From Knoellia remsis (GTDB taxonomy: Bacteria > Actinomycetota > Actinomycetes > Actinomycetales > Dermatophilaceae), in NCBI RefSeq assembly GCF_003002895.1, contig NZ_PVTI01000014.1, positions 1-64,000 on the forward strand: 64,000 nucleotides of DNA, in the 5' to 3' direction. Numbering within the stretch: position 1 is the first letter of the stretch; each line of letters begins with the position of its first letter. Shown here in pieces: positions 53,662 through 61,349 of this stretch. The notes under the pieces were generated by a model that ran no database searches, had not been told where the DNA came from, and was given only the letters and a program-made list of their open reading frames with translations. The translations under genes were made by a program, and so were the position numbers.

Positions 53662-53760
53662 TGCCTGAGTCGTCCCCCGGCGCGTGAGTCGTCACTCCAT
53701 GCCTGAGTCGTCCCCCGGCGCGTGAGTCGTCCCTCCATATGGGGACAACTCACCCAGAAG
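53662..53760. repeat. 38-bp tandem repeat and hairpin
   Basis: TGCCTGAGTCGTCCCCCGGC and the 17 nt after it are repeated with a 38-bp period (53662 and 53700). The second copy ends in a hairpin, GTGAGTCGTCCC paired with GGGACAACTCAC (one mismatch). The block separates the DUF4395 gene from the convergent BKACE gene and probably terminates both. The gap 53617-53789 has no gene. Confidence 0.7.
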
Positions 53761-53789
53761 AGTGCGTCTCGAACCACCGACCCGCGAGC

Positions 53790-54632
53790 TCAGCGGGGCT
53801 TGATGCCGAGGAGCTCGCGGGCGTCGGACGTCGACATCGGCGGGCGCTGCATCGTCGTCGCGATCTCCGCCGCCCGGGCGACGAGCTCGCTGTTGTGCTC
53901 CACCTGCCGCCCGCGGGCGAAGACGACGTTGTCCTCCATGCCGACCCGCAGGTGCCCGCCCGCCGACAGGGCGGCCGCCACGATCGGCAGGTGACTGCGC
54001 CCGATGCCAGTCGCCGACCACGACGTCACCTGCGGCGGGAGCATCGCCACACCCGCCATGAGTGCCGCGGTCGTTCCGGGCATCCCGCCGGGCACACCGG
54101 TGACGAAGTCGACGTGCACCTTGCCGCCGAAGGGCAGCCCGTGCCGGTCGATGAGCCGGGCCAGCGCCGCGACGTGCCCGAGGTCGAACAGCTCGAACTC
54201 CGGCACGACCTCGCGCTCCTGCGCCTGGACGTAGAGGTCGGACATGAACCCCCACGGGTTCATGAAGACGTCGTCGCCGAAGTTCGTCGTGCCGCACGTG
54301 AGCGAGCACGAGTCCGGCTCGGCGTCGAGGACGGTGAGCCGCTGCTCGAGCGGGTCGTGCACCGAACCACCCGTGGACAGCTGCACGATGAGGTCGGTCT
54401 CGGAGCGGATCGCCTGGACCGCGTCGCGCAGACGCGCTGGGTCGAGGGTCGGCCGGTGCTCCCCGTCGCGGATGTGCAGGTGGATCATGGCCGCGCCCGC
54501 CGCCTCGCACGTGCGCGCCGTCTCGACGAGCTCCTCGAGCGTGGTCGGCAGCTGCGGCACGTCGGCCTTGTCGAGCTCGGCCCCGGTGGGCGCGACGGTG
54601 ATGAGCGTCGTGGACGCGGCAGGGATGGCCAT
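53790..54632 (-). CDS. BKACE-family beta-keto acid cleavage enzyme (DUF849)
   Basis: A 280-residue TIM-barrel enzyme. The zinc ligands are in AGAAMIHLHIRDGEHRPTLD (HxH) with Glu in a late loop (VGMEDNVVF), and the acetyl-CoA-side residues are around QLSTGGSVHDPLEQRL. The family condenses a beta-keto acid with acetyl-CoA to give acetoacetate and a new CoA ester, for example in lysine fermentation or carnitine breakdown. The substrate cannot be read from sequence, and the gene has no pathway neighbours. Confidence 0.9.
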   Translation of the reverse strand: MAIPAASTTLITVAPTGAELDKADVPQLPTTLEELVETARTCEAAGAAMIHLHIRDGEHRPTLDPARLRDAVQAIRSETDLIVQLSTGGSVHDPLEQRLTVLDAEPDSCSLTCGTTNFGDDVFMNPWGFMSDLYVQAQEREVVPEFELFDLGHVAALARLIDRHGLPFGGKVHVDFVTGVPGGMPGTTAALMAGVAMLPPQVTSWSATGIGRSHLPIVAAALSAGGHLRVGMEDNVVFARGRQVEHNSELVARAAEIATTMQRPPMSTSDARELLGIKPR

Positions 54633-54695
54633 GTCGGTCAGTGTGTCAGGACGAACCCCGATCGAGCGAGCCGCTCCGCGAAGATCCTCCGGCGA

Positions 54696-55733
54696 TCAGG
54701 GGGTGACGATGACGGTTTGTGCGCCAGCCACGCCCTCGGCCACAAGATCAGCGCCGACCGGGGTGTTCCGCTTGACGACGGCGAGCGCGATCGGCCCGTC
54801 CTCGTGGTGGCGCGCGACCGACGTGAGCCGCCCGACCTCGCGCCCGTCGAGGGTCAGCGGCGTCCCGGCCGCCGGCAGGACGTGCCCGGACCCGTCGAGG
54901 TGGAGGAAGACGACCCGTCGCGGCGGTCGCCCGAGGTTGTGCACCCGCGCGATCGTCTCCTGCCCGCGATAACAACCCTTGTGCAGGTGCACCGCCGTCC
55001 GTAGCCAGTCGACCTCATGGGCGATCGTCCGGTGGTCGGTCTCGAACCCGAGCCGCGGCCGCCATGCCGCAACCCGCAGGGCCTCGGCCGCCCAGACGCC
55101 GGCCAAGGGCCGGTCGCCCACCGCCTCCTCCAGCGACGCGCGGGGCACGATTACCTCGCGCCAGCGCCGCGCCTCACCCGGGTGGTCGCTCTCCGGGCCG
55201 TATGCCGCGGTGTCACCCACCAGCGCCGGCCACGGGTCCACCCACGTCGGCGGCTCCCCCTCCGCACCGAGAGACGAAATCGGTTCTCCGAGAACGGCAT
55301 ACGCGTCGGTCACGTCAGCAACCTCGACGCGCAGCATGAAGCGCATCGAGTCGAGCCAAGCGACGAGCGCGGGCGCGGTGCCGGGCTCGACCGTGACCCA
55401 CGCCGACTCGCCGTCGTCGACGAGGTGCAGTGCGTGCTCGACGTGGCCCTTCGGTGAGAGGACGAGTGTCTCGACCGAGGTGCGCGGCGCGAGCCCGGTG
55501 AGCTGTTGCGTCGTCATCGAGTGCAGCCAGGTGAGCCGGTCCGGACCGGACACGCGCACGACACCGCGGTGCGAGAGGTCGACGACGGCGAGGCCCTCCT
55601 CGAGGAGGCGCTGCTCGCGGACCGGGTCGCCGTAGTGCGCGGCGACCCCGGCGTCGGCGCCCTCCCCCTCGACGGCGCCCGGACGGGGGAGCAGCGGAGA
55701 GGGGGCCACGGTGACGGTCGTCGTGTCGGTCAT
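54696..55733 (-). CDS. ygfZ: YgfZ/GcvT-domain folate-dependent Fe-S repair protein
   Basis: A 345-residue protein of the GcvT-like fold. The diagnostic YgfZ motif is HLHKGCYRGQETIARVHNLG (K-G-C-Y-x-G-Q-E), and the N-terminal part has GVVRVSGPDRLTWLHSMTTQ. It binds folate and helps maintain or repair iron-sulphur enzymes. The ATG at 55733 overlaps the stop of the fur-family gene as ATGA, so Fe/redox regulator and Fe-S repair protein are made together, as in many actinobacteria. Confidence 0.92.
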   Translation of the reverse strand: MTDTTTVTVAPSPLLPRPGAVEGEGADAGVAAHYGDPVREQRLLEEGLAVVDLSHRGVVRVSGPDRLTWLHSMTTQQLTGLAPRTSVETLVLSPKGHVEHALHLVDDGESAWVTVEPGTAPALVAWLDSMRFMLRVEVADVTDAYAVLGEPISSLGAEGEPPTWVDPWPALVGDTAAYGPESDHPGEARRWREVIVPRASLEEAVGDRPLAGVWAAEALRVAAWRPRLGFETDHRTIAHEVDWLRTAVHLHKGCYRGQETIARVHNLGRPPRRVVFLHLDGSGHVLPAAGTPLTLDGREVGRLTSVARHHEDGPIALAVVKRNTPVGADLVAEGVAGAQTVIVTP

Positions 55734-56158
55734 GTCTCTTCCCTGGGACTCCTGCAGTCGCGGCACAGGCCGTGGATCGCGGCATGGGTGACGTCGGCCT
55801 CGAATCCGAGTGAACGGTCGAGCCGCTCGACGAATTCCTTCGCCACATCGGTCGGTGCCTCGCCCACGGAACCGCACTCACGGCATACGACATGGACGTG
55901 CGTGGCATGCGACGCGAGGTGGTAGCTCGGCACGCGATGGTCGACGTGCGTGTGGCTCACGAGCCCGAGATCCTGCAGCGCCTCGAGCGAGCGGTAGACC
56001 GTCGACAGCGCCATCGGCGCACCACCGCGCGCGGCGACCGTGTCGACGATCTGCTCCGGGGTGGCGTGGCCCAGCTCCTCGACCGCATCGAGCACGAGCT
56101 GGCGCTGCGGCGTCAGCCGTCGTCCGGCGGCCCGCAGTCGCGCGCCGAGATCACTCAC
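55730..56158 (-). CDS. Fur-family metalloregulator
   Basis: A 142-residue regulator. The winged helix contains LTPQRQLVLDAVEELGHATP and LSTVYRSLEALQDLGLVSHT. The metal region has HLASHATHVHVVCRECGSVG and LCRDCRSPRE, giving two CxxC zinc pairs and several His. It could be a FurA, Zur or PerR relative. Start GTG 56158 is 6 nt after TACATT (56165-56170); that -10 box overlaps the first unit of an array of four GTATGCCG octamers. It is coupled to ygfZ. Confidence 0.92.
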   Translation of the reverse strand: MSDLGARLRAAGRRLTPQRQLVLDAVEELGHATPEQIVDTVAARGGAPMALSTVYRSLEALQDLGLVSHTHVDHRVPSYHLASHATHVHVVCRECGSVGEAPTDVAKEFVERLDRSLGFEADVTHAAIHGLCRDCRSPREET

Positions 56159-56167
56159 GCCACCAAT

Positions 56168-56261
56168 GTATGCCGGTGACCGCCGCAGGCGTATGCCGGT
56201 CACGACGACGGGGGTATGCCGGCCGCGCACCTTGCGCGTATGCCGGCCGCGCGCCTCGCGT
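56168..56261. repeat. Array of four GTATGCCG octamers, 23-24 bp apart
   Basis: Octamers start at 56168, 56191, 56214 and 56238, all in the same direction, in the divergent fur/LCP gap. Flanking bases are partly conserved (GTATGCCGGTCACG, GTATGCCGGCCGCGC). The spacing is about two helix turns and the first unit overlaps the fur -10 box, so the array looks like binding sites (iteron-like). Confidence 0.75.
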
Positions 56262-56308
56262 CGTCGAAGCTGGCCGGGCGCCACAGCGCCCGCACCTACA
56301 CTGGCGGC

Positions 56309-57337
56309 GTGCTGGACGAGTTCACACCCGAGGAGAGCCGCGCCTCCCGGCGCGAGGAGCGCCGACCCCGGCGGGGCCGGCGGCTGCTCATCGCGCTCGC
56401 GTCGCTCCTCGCCCTCGCTCTCGTCGGCGTCGGCGGGTTCGCGGTGTTCCTCAACCAGAAGGTGTCGGGCAACATCACGCGGGAGAAGCTGCTGCCCTCC
56501 GCGGCCCCGACGGAGATCAACGGCACGCCGGTGCCCCAGACGGGGGTCGGCCAGAACTACCTCGTCATTGGGTCCGACGCCCGTCCGGGCGAGTCCGCGA
56601 GCCGCGCCGACGTCATCGTGCTCGTCCACGTGCCCGCGGACAAGAAGGCCGTGCAGCTCATCCACTTCCCCCGCGACCTCTACGTCGACATCCCGGGGCG
56701 GAGCAAGGACAAGATCAACGCCTCCTACGCCTATGGCGGTGCGCCGCTGCTGGTCAGCACGATGCAGAACCTCCTCGGCATCAAGATCGACCACGTCGCG
56801 AAGACCGACTTCGAGGGCTTCAAGAACATGACCGACGCGGTCGGGGGTGTCCGCGTCTACGCCGAGGAGGCGAGCAGCGGCGGCGGCAACGGCGGGCCCT
56901 ACGAGATCAAGCAGGGCTGGAACGACCTCAACGGCGACCAGGCGCTCGCCTTCGTCCGCGAACGCTACGAGCTGTCCGAGGGCGACATCTCCCGAGGCAA
57001 GCGCCAGCAGGCGTTCATCAAGGCCCTCATGCTCAAGACGCTGAGCCCGGAGGTCATCGCCAACCCCATCACGCTGACGAAGTTCCTCGACGCGGCGACC
57101 GACAACCTCGTCGTCGACGAGAAGCTCACCGTCGGGCTCATGCGCAGCGAGGCGTTCTCGATGCGCGGGCTGCGCAGCGACGACGTCGTCTTCATCACCG
57201 CGCCCTTCTCCGGCTACGGCACGGCGCCGAACGGCGGATCCATCGACATCGTCGACGAGAAGCAGATGGCCGAGCTCGGGACGCGGCTGCGCACCGACAC
57301 CATGGACGACTACGCCGACGGCAGGGTCACGCCCTGA
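56309..57337 (+). CDS. LytR-CpsA-Psr (LCP) family membrane protein
   Basis: A 342-residue protein with a basic cytoplasmic head (ESRASRREERRPRRGRR), one membrane helix (LLIALASLLALALVGVGGF) and an extracytoplasmic LCP domain: YLVIGSDARPGESASRADVI, IHFPRDLYVDIPG, KINASYAYGG, GVRVYAEEAS and LAFVRERYELSEGDISRGKR. These hold the Arg/Asp residues for the polyprenyl-phosphate substrate. It attaches wall polymers to peptidoglycan, a second LCP enzyme besides the lipoprotein at 21752. GTG 56309 lies 6 nt after TACACT (56297-56302). Confidence 0.94.
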   Translation: MLDEFTPEESRASRREERRPRRGRRLLIALASLLALALVGVGGFAVFLNQKVSGNITREKLLPSAAPTEINGTPVPQTGVGQNYLVIGSDARPGESASRADVIVLVHVPADKKAVQLIHFPRDLYVDIPGRSKDKINASYAYGGAPLLVSTMQNLLGIKIDHVAKTDFEGFKNMTDAVGGVRVYAEEASSGGGNGGPYEIKQGWNDLNGDQALAFVRERYELSEGDISRGKRQQAFIKALMLKTLSPEVIANPITLTKFLDAATDNLVVDEKLTVGLMRSEAFSMRGLRSDDVVFITAPFSGYGTAPNGGSIDIVDEKQMAELGTRLRTDTMDDYADGRVTP

Positions 57338-57397
57338 CGTCGAGCCGTCGGCGGTGCGTCACGCGACGCGGACGTCGAGCCGGCGGAGGGGCGTCAC
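57336..57397. repeat. 35-bp-period direct repeat after the LCP gene
   Basis: GACGTCGAGCCGTCGGCGG (57336) and GACGTCGAGCCGGCGGAGG (57371) are imperfect copies 35 bp apart, each followed by GCGTCAC. They fill the gap to the convergent nitrobindin gene. Confidence 0.55.
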
Positions 57398-57422
57398 ACC
57401 GGCGCGCGGCGCCGCGCCAGCG

Positions 57423-57932
57423 TCACTCGACGCGCTTGAGCTCTGCGGAGACGTGCGAGGTGAGCGGCTCGCCCATGGCGGCCATGTCCATGACCCAGAG
57501 CAGGTTCGACTGGACGTAGCCGTACATGCGGTGCCCCGCGGTGTACTCCTTCGCGTGCGGGCTGCGCATGACGCCGTCGGTGCGCAGCTCGATCTTCGCG
57601 GGCTGCGCATGACCGGCATACATCTCGACGATGCCGCTCGGGTGGGCGAGGAGCAGCTCGACGTTGGTGCCGTCCGGCGTCTCCGGGACACCCCGCCAGA
57701 AGCCGGTCTCGGTGGCGAGCGGGCGAACCTTCTCGCCCTCCTCGTCGAGGAGCCACGTCTGGCTGCGCCACTCGAGGAACGGGCGCCCGTCGTGGGTGCA
57801 GGTGATCTCCTGGCCGAAGTTCACCGACTCCATGGTCGGGTAGCCGACGACGCCGGCGCCGGCCCAGGTCCCGACGAGCCACGCGAGCGGGGCGACGTCG
57901 GAGTGCAGGGAGGTGTCGAGATGGAAGGGCAC
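57423..57932 (-). CDS. Nitrobindin-like haem-binding beta-barrel protein (DUF1794)
   Basis: A 169-residue protein of the FABP-like/nitrobindin family. The family signature G-x-W-x-G-x-G appears as LVGTWAGAGVVGYPT, followed by FGQEITCTHDGRPFLEWRSQ and WVMDMAAMGEPLTSHVSAEL, with His 157 in place of the haem-ligand histidine. Nitrobindins bind ferric haem and react with nitric oxide or peroxynitrite. GTG 57932 is 7 nt after TACGAT (57940-57945). It is divergent from a DsrE-type gene. Confidence 0.88.
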   Translation of the reverse strand: MPFHLDTSLHSDVAPLAWLVGTWAGAGVVGYPTMESVNFGQEITCTHDGRPFLEWRSQTWLLDEEGEKVRPLATETGFWRGVPETPDGTNVELLLAHPSGIVEMYAGHAQPAKIELRTDGVMRSPHAKEYTAGHRMYGYVQSNLLWVMDMAAMGEPLTSHVSAELKRVE

Positions 57933-57967
57933 GAATGGGATCGTAGTCGCAGCCGAAGGGAGCTTCC

Positions 57968-58360
57968 ATGAGCACGGACACCACTGGCGCGCCCCGACGC
58001 GCCCACACGCTCGTCGTCAAGATCACCTGTGGCGAGGAGGCGCTCGAACGCCTCAACCAGGGGCTGACCGTCGCGTCGACCGCGCTCGCCGCCGGGGTCG
58101 AGGTCAGCGTCTGGCTCACCGGTGACGCGACGTGGATGGCCGTCGCCGGCCGGGCCGAGCAGCTCACCCTCCCCCACGGCGCGCCCCTGTCCGAGCTGCG
58201 CGACACCCTGCTCGACGGCGCGAGCGTCACCGTCTGCGGGCAGTGCGCCGCCCGGCGCGAGCTCGGCCCCGACGACCTGCTCGAGGGAGCGGCGATCCGG
58301 GGCGCGGCGGCGTTCGTCGAGGAGATCCTCGCGCCGGGCGTGCAGGCGATCGTCTACTGA
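57968..58360 (+). CDS. DsrE-family protein
   Basis: A 130-residue protein of the DsrE/TusD-like fold. It has LVVKITCGEEALERLNQGL, VEVSVWLTGDATWMA and SVTVCGQCAARRELGPDDL, the last with a CxxC in place of the sulphur-relay cysteine of DsrE. The family handles persulphide or acts as small peroxiredoxin-like proteins; specific function is unknown here. GAAGGGAG precedes ATG 57968. It is divergent from the nitrobindin gene. Confidence 0.85.
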   Translation: MSTDTTGAPRRAHTLVVKITCGEEALERLNQGLTVASTALAAGVEVSVWLTGDATWMAVAGRAEQLTLPHGAPLSELRDTLLDGASVTVCGQCAARRELGPDDLLEGAAIRGAAAFVEEILAPGVQAIVY

Positions 58361-58426
58361 CGGCAGTCTGAAGAACGGGTCCGCTGACGAACGGCCGGCC
58401 GCCGAACGGGTCGGCCGGCGAACAGG

Positions 58427-59290
58427 TCAGCCGACGAAGAAGTTGGCGAGCACGAGCACTGGCACCGCGCCGATGAGCACCCCGGCCACGGCGGCCGTGA
58501 CCTGGCCGCGCATCCCCCGGACGGGCGGCAGCGCGGCGAGGGCCCGCCGCATCACGTGCGCCAGCCCGGCGGCGACCATACCGATGACGCCGCCCGCGAG
58601 GAGCCCGACGTCATCGAGCAGCCGGCCGGTGACGCCGCCACCGACGAGACCCAGCAGCGCCGCCAGGGGGAACATCCAGGGCCGCACCTTGTCATACGGG
58701 GCGGAGAGGTCGGCCAGCGAGGAGAGGGCGACCGCCGCCGCCACGGCGAGCACGACGTGGGGGCCGCCGAACGTCCGGCCGAGCGGGACCCAGGCGGCGC
58801 CCATCGTCGCGATGGCGATGCCGGCGGCGCTCACGGCGATCGACTGCGTCAGCCGCGGCCGGCCGTCCCGCCGCAGCAGCTGGTGCAGGAACATCGCGAG
58901 CAGGGCGCCCGCGACGACGACCGGCAGGTGCCGCAGGAACGGCTGGTCCGGCGTGAGCGCGACGACGATCGGGGCGATGACACCGGCCACGCCGATGGCG
59001 ATGGACGACCCGAACCGGCTCGACGACCCGAGCAGCCCCGGCCAGCCCCAGGCGAGGACGATGCCGCCCCACGCGACCGCGGCCGCACCCAGCGCGGGGT
59101 CCGCCGCGAACCCGAGAGCCAGCAGGCCGGCATACAGGATCGTCGCGAGGACGAGGGTGACGCGGCGCTCGGTGGCGATCGGCGGAAGGATCGGGTTGCG
59201 ACGTCGCTCCTCGCGCGCCGCGCGCCGGGCGGCGCGCGAGTCGCTCACCGGCTGCGTCGCTTCCACGGCAGGCATCCTGCCATCACCCAC
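58427..59290 (-). CDS. Hypothetical multi-pass membrane protein
   Basis: A 287-residue protein with eight predicted helices after a basic, Arg-rich head (SRAARRAAREERRRNPILPP). Helices include LILYAGLLALGFA-like and VAGVIAPIVVALTP segments. I do not recognise the family; the type is common in actinobacteria. GTG 59290 gives the longest frame and has a G-rich stretch 8 nt upstream; ATG 59275 is possible. It starts 4 nt after the MoaD-like gene, so they are co-transcribed. Confidence 0.7.
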   Translation of the reverse strand: MGDGRMPAVEATQPVSDSRAARRAAREERRRNPILPPIATERRVTLVLATILYAGLLALGFAADPALGAAAVAWGGIVLAWGWPGLLGSSSRFGSSIAIGVAGVIAPIVVALTPDQPFLRHLPVVVAGALLAMFLHQLLRRDGRPRLTQSIAVSAAGIAIATMGAAWVPLGRTFGGPHVVLAVAAAVALSSLADLSAPYDKVRPWMFPLAALLGLVGGGVTGRLLDDVGLLAGGVIGMVAAGLAHVMRRALAALPPVRGMRGQVTAAVAGVLIGAVPVLVLANFFVG

Positions 59291-59294
59291 GCCG

Positions 59295-59573
59295 TCAGCC
59301 CCCGGCGAACGGCGGGAGCAGCTCGACGACCGCGCCCTCGGCGACCTCGAGGTCCCGCGAGGACGCGCGCCCGTCGACGATGACCGAGCACACCGCGACG
59401 ACCTCGGTCAGGTCCGGGTGCGCGGCGACCGCGGCGTCGAGGACGTCACCGACCAGCGGCCCCGTCTCGAGGGTCTCCTCGGCGACGCCGGCGGCCGCGC
59501 GGGCACCGGCCCAGTAGCGCACCGTCACCGGTCTCACAGCCCGGCGATTCGGGTCCGTCACGCTCGCATCCAC
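59295..59573 (-). CDS. MoaD/ThiS-type sulphur carrier protein
   Basis: A 92-residue ubiquitin-like protein ending in the essential GG ([12 protein letters not shown]). The fold begins at [19 protein letters not shown] and VEELLPP-like end matches MoaD, which is thiocarboxylated and gives sulphur to molybdopterin; ThiS-like roles cannot be excluded. No moaE is adjacent. The start is GTG 59573, back to back with the glnR start 15 nt away. Confidence 0.85.
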   Translation of the reverse strand: MDASVTDPNRRAVRPVTVRYWAGARAAAGVAEETLETGPLVGDVLDAAVAAHPDLTEVVAVCSVIVDGRASSRDLEVAEGAVVELLPPFAGG

Positions 59574-59587
59574 CTATCCTGTGCGGG

Positions 59588-60286
59588 ATGGCCCAACTCC
59601 TGCTGCTGACCAACGCCTTGGCGCCAAGCGCCGAGGTGCTGCCAGCACTGGGCCTGCTGAGCCACCATGTTCGCATCCTCCCGGCGGAGCCGACGGCCCT
59701 CATCGACGCACCCCCGGCCGAGGCGGTCCTCGTCGACGCGCGTCGTGAGCTCGCGATGGCCCGCTCGCTGTGCCGCGTCATCCGCACGACCGGGTTGTCC
59801 GTGCCGCTCTTCGCCGTCCTCACCGAGGGTGGGCTGGCCGGGCTGACGCCGGAGTGGGGCATCGACGACGTCTTCCTCGACACGGCCGGCCCGGCGGAGG
59901 TCGAGGCGCGGCTCCGGCTCGCGATCGCCCGCGCCCTCGACGTCGACGGCGAGGAGGACGAGGTCCGCATCACCGCGGGCGCCCTCGTCATCGACGAGGC
60001 GACCTACTCCGTGCGGCTGCGCGGGGTGGTGCTCGACCTCACCTACAAGGAGTTCGAGCTGCTCAAGTACCTCGCGCAGCATCCCGGCCGCGTCTTCACG
60101 CGCGCGCAGCTGCTGCAGGAGGTCTGGGGCTACGACTACTTCGGCGGCACGCGCACCGTCGACGTGCACGTGCGCCGGCTGCGCGCCAAGCTCGGCTCGG
60201 ACCACGAGAGCCTCATCGGCACGGTGCGCAACGTCGGCTACCGGTTCGTGCCCGAGGAGGCCGAACCCGAGACGGCGACCTCGTGA
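59588..60286 (+). CDS. glnR: OmpR-family regulator, GlnR-like
   Basis: A 232-residue regulator with an atypical receiver (it lacks the usual acidic pair but keeps an Asp in [10 protein letters not shown]) and a normal winged helix: [20 protein letters not shown] and [18 protein letters not shown]. This form, and the neighbouring mshD, match actinobacterial GlnR, an orphan regulator of nitrogen genes. ATG 59588 is 7 nt after TATCCT (59575-59580). Its stop overlaps the mshD start as GTGA. Confidence 0.9.
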   Translation: MAQLLLLTNALAPSAEVLPALGLLSHHVRILPAEPTALIDAPPAEAVLVDARRELAMARSLCRVIRTTGLSVPLFAVLTEGGLAGLTPEWGIDDVFLDTAGPAEVEARLRLAIARALDVDGEEDEVRITAGALVIDEATYSVRLRGVVLDLTYKEFELLKYLAQHPGRVFTRAQLLQEVWGYDYFGGTRTVDVHVRRLRAKLGSDHESLIGTVRNVGYRFVPEEAEPETATS

Positions 60287-61308
60287 CGGCGCTGGCGGGC
60301 GTGCGACTCGAGACGTCGTCCTCGCTGGACGCCTCCGTGGTCGGCGCGGTGCGCGACGTGGTGGCGCGGGCGGCGGCGGTCGACGGGGTGGAGGCGATCT
60401 CGGAGGCGTTCGCCCTCGCGCTCGACTCGCCGCATGCGTCGGTCACCCACACCGTCGCGTATGCCGGTGGGTCGCCTTCCGTGCTCGGGTATGCCGTCCG
60501 CGACGATTCCGGGTCGGCGGAGCTCGTCGTGGACCCGGAGTCGCGTCGGCGCGGGGTCGGGCACGCGCTCCTGGATGCGCTGCTCGAGGGTGGCGCGACG
60601 GGGGTGTGGGCGCACGGCGACCTGCCCGCGGCTCGGGCGCTGGCGGGGACGGCCGGGCTCGTCCCGACGCGCGAGCTGCACGTCATGTCGCGACGGGTGC
60701 AGCCCGGCGACGAGGTGGATCCCGTTCTGCCGCAAGGGTTCGCGGTCCGGACGTTCGAGCCGGGGAGGGACGAACAGGCGTGGCTGGCCGTCAACGCCGC
60801 CGCATTTGCGTCGCACCCGGAGCAGGGCTCGATCACGCTCGCGGACCTGCGTGACCGGATGTCGCAGCCGTGGTTCGACGCGGCGGGCTTCTTCCTCGTC
60901 GAGGACACGACGGTGACCGGCGACGACGGCCGGCACCCACTCGCCGCCTTCCACTGGACCAAGAGGGAACCCGGATCACACAACGGGCCGGGCCACGCTC
61001 GAGACGGCGACGAAGGAGCCGGCACCGCACGGCCGGGCCCCGCTCGAGACGGCGACGAAGGAGCCGGCACGAGTGGGGAGGTGTACGTCGTGGGCGTGCA
61101 CCCGGCATACCAAGGACGCGGGCTGGCCGGACCGCTCACCGGGCTCGGCACGGCATACCTCGCCCGTCAGGGCGTCGAGACGATCGAGCTCTACGTCGAC
61201 GGCGACAACACGCGCGCGCTGGCGACCTATCGGCGGGCCGGGTTCGAGGATGCCGCGCTGCACGTCGTCTACGGCAGGGTCACCGGGGCGGGCACCGTCG
61301 CGCCGTAG
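60283..61308 (+). CDS. mshD: Mycothiol synthase with repeat insertion
   Basis: A 341-residue enzyme with two GNAT domains; it acetylates the cysteine amine in the last step of mycothiol synthesis. The first domain has [20 protein letters not shown], the linker the MshD hallmark [20 protein letters not shown], and the second domain [19 protein letters not shown] and [20 protein letters not shown]. Between FHWTKRE and VYVVG, where relatives have a short loop, lies a 45-bp tandem repeat giving two copies of [10 protein letters not shown]. The gene is coupled to glnR, as in mycobacteria (Rv0818-Rv0819). Confidence 0.93.
   Translation: MTALAGVRLETSSSLDASVVGAVRDVVARAAAVDGVEAISEAFALALDSPHASVTHTVAYAGGSPSVLGYAVRDDSGSAELVVDPESRRRGVGHALLDALLEGGATGVWAHGDLPAARALAGTAGLVPTRELHVMSRRVQPGDEVDPVLPQGFAVRTFEPGRDEQAWLAVNAAAFASHPEQGSITLADLRDRMSQPWFDAAGFFLVEDTTVTGDDGRHPLAAFHWTKREPGSHNGPGHARDGDEGAGTARPGPARDGDEGAGTSGEVYVVGVHPAYQGRGLAGPLTGLGTAYLARQGVETIELYVDGDNTRALATYRRAGFEDAALHVVYGRVTGAGTVAP
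60984..61073 (+). repeat. 45-bp in-frame tandem repeat inside mshD
   Basis: Two copies with a 45-bp period (GGCCGGGCC at 60986 and 61031) share a 38-nt core with one mismatch, containing CTCGAGACGGCGACGAAGGA. They add about 30 residues to a loop of the second acetyltransferase domain. Confidence 0.8.
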
Positions 61309-61349
61309 AGTGGCCCGGTCCATCCGAGGGAACCCGCGAGGGAGTGCAC

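Noticed and set aside
56168-56261. Possible CRISPR array
   Set aside because: Units are only 23-24 bp with an 8-bp constant word and similar, not unique, sequences between. There are no cas genes.
59295-59573. Naming the small carrier gene moaD
   Set aside because: MoaD and ThiS cannot be told apart by the visible sequence, and no moaE, moeB or thiG lies nearby, so the symbol was left blank.
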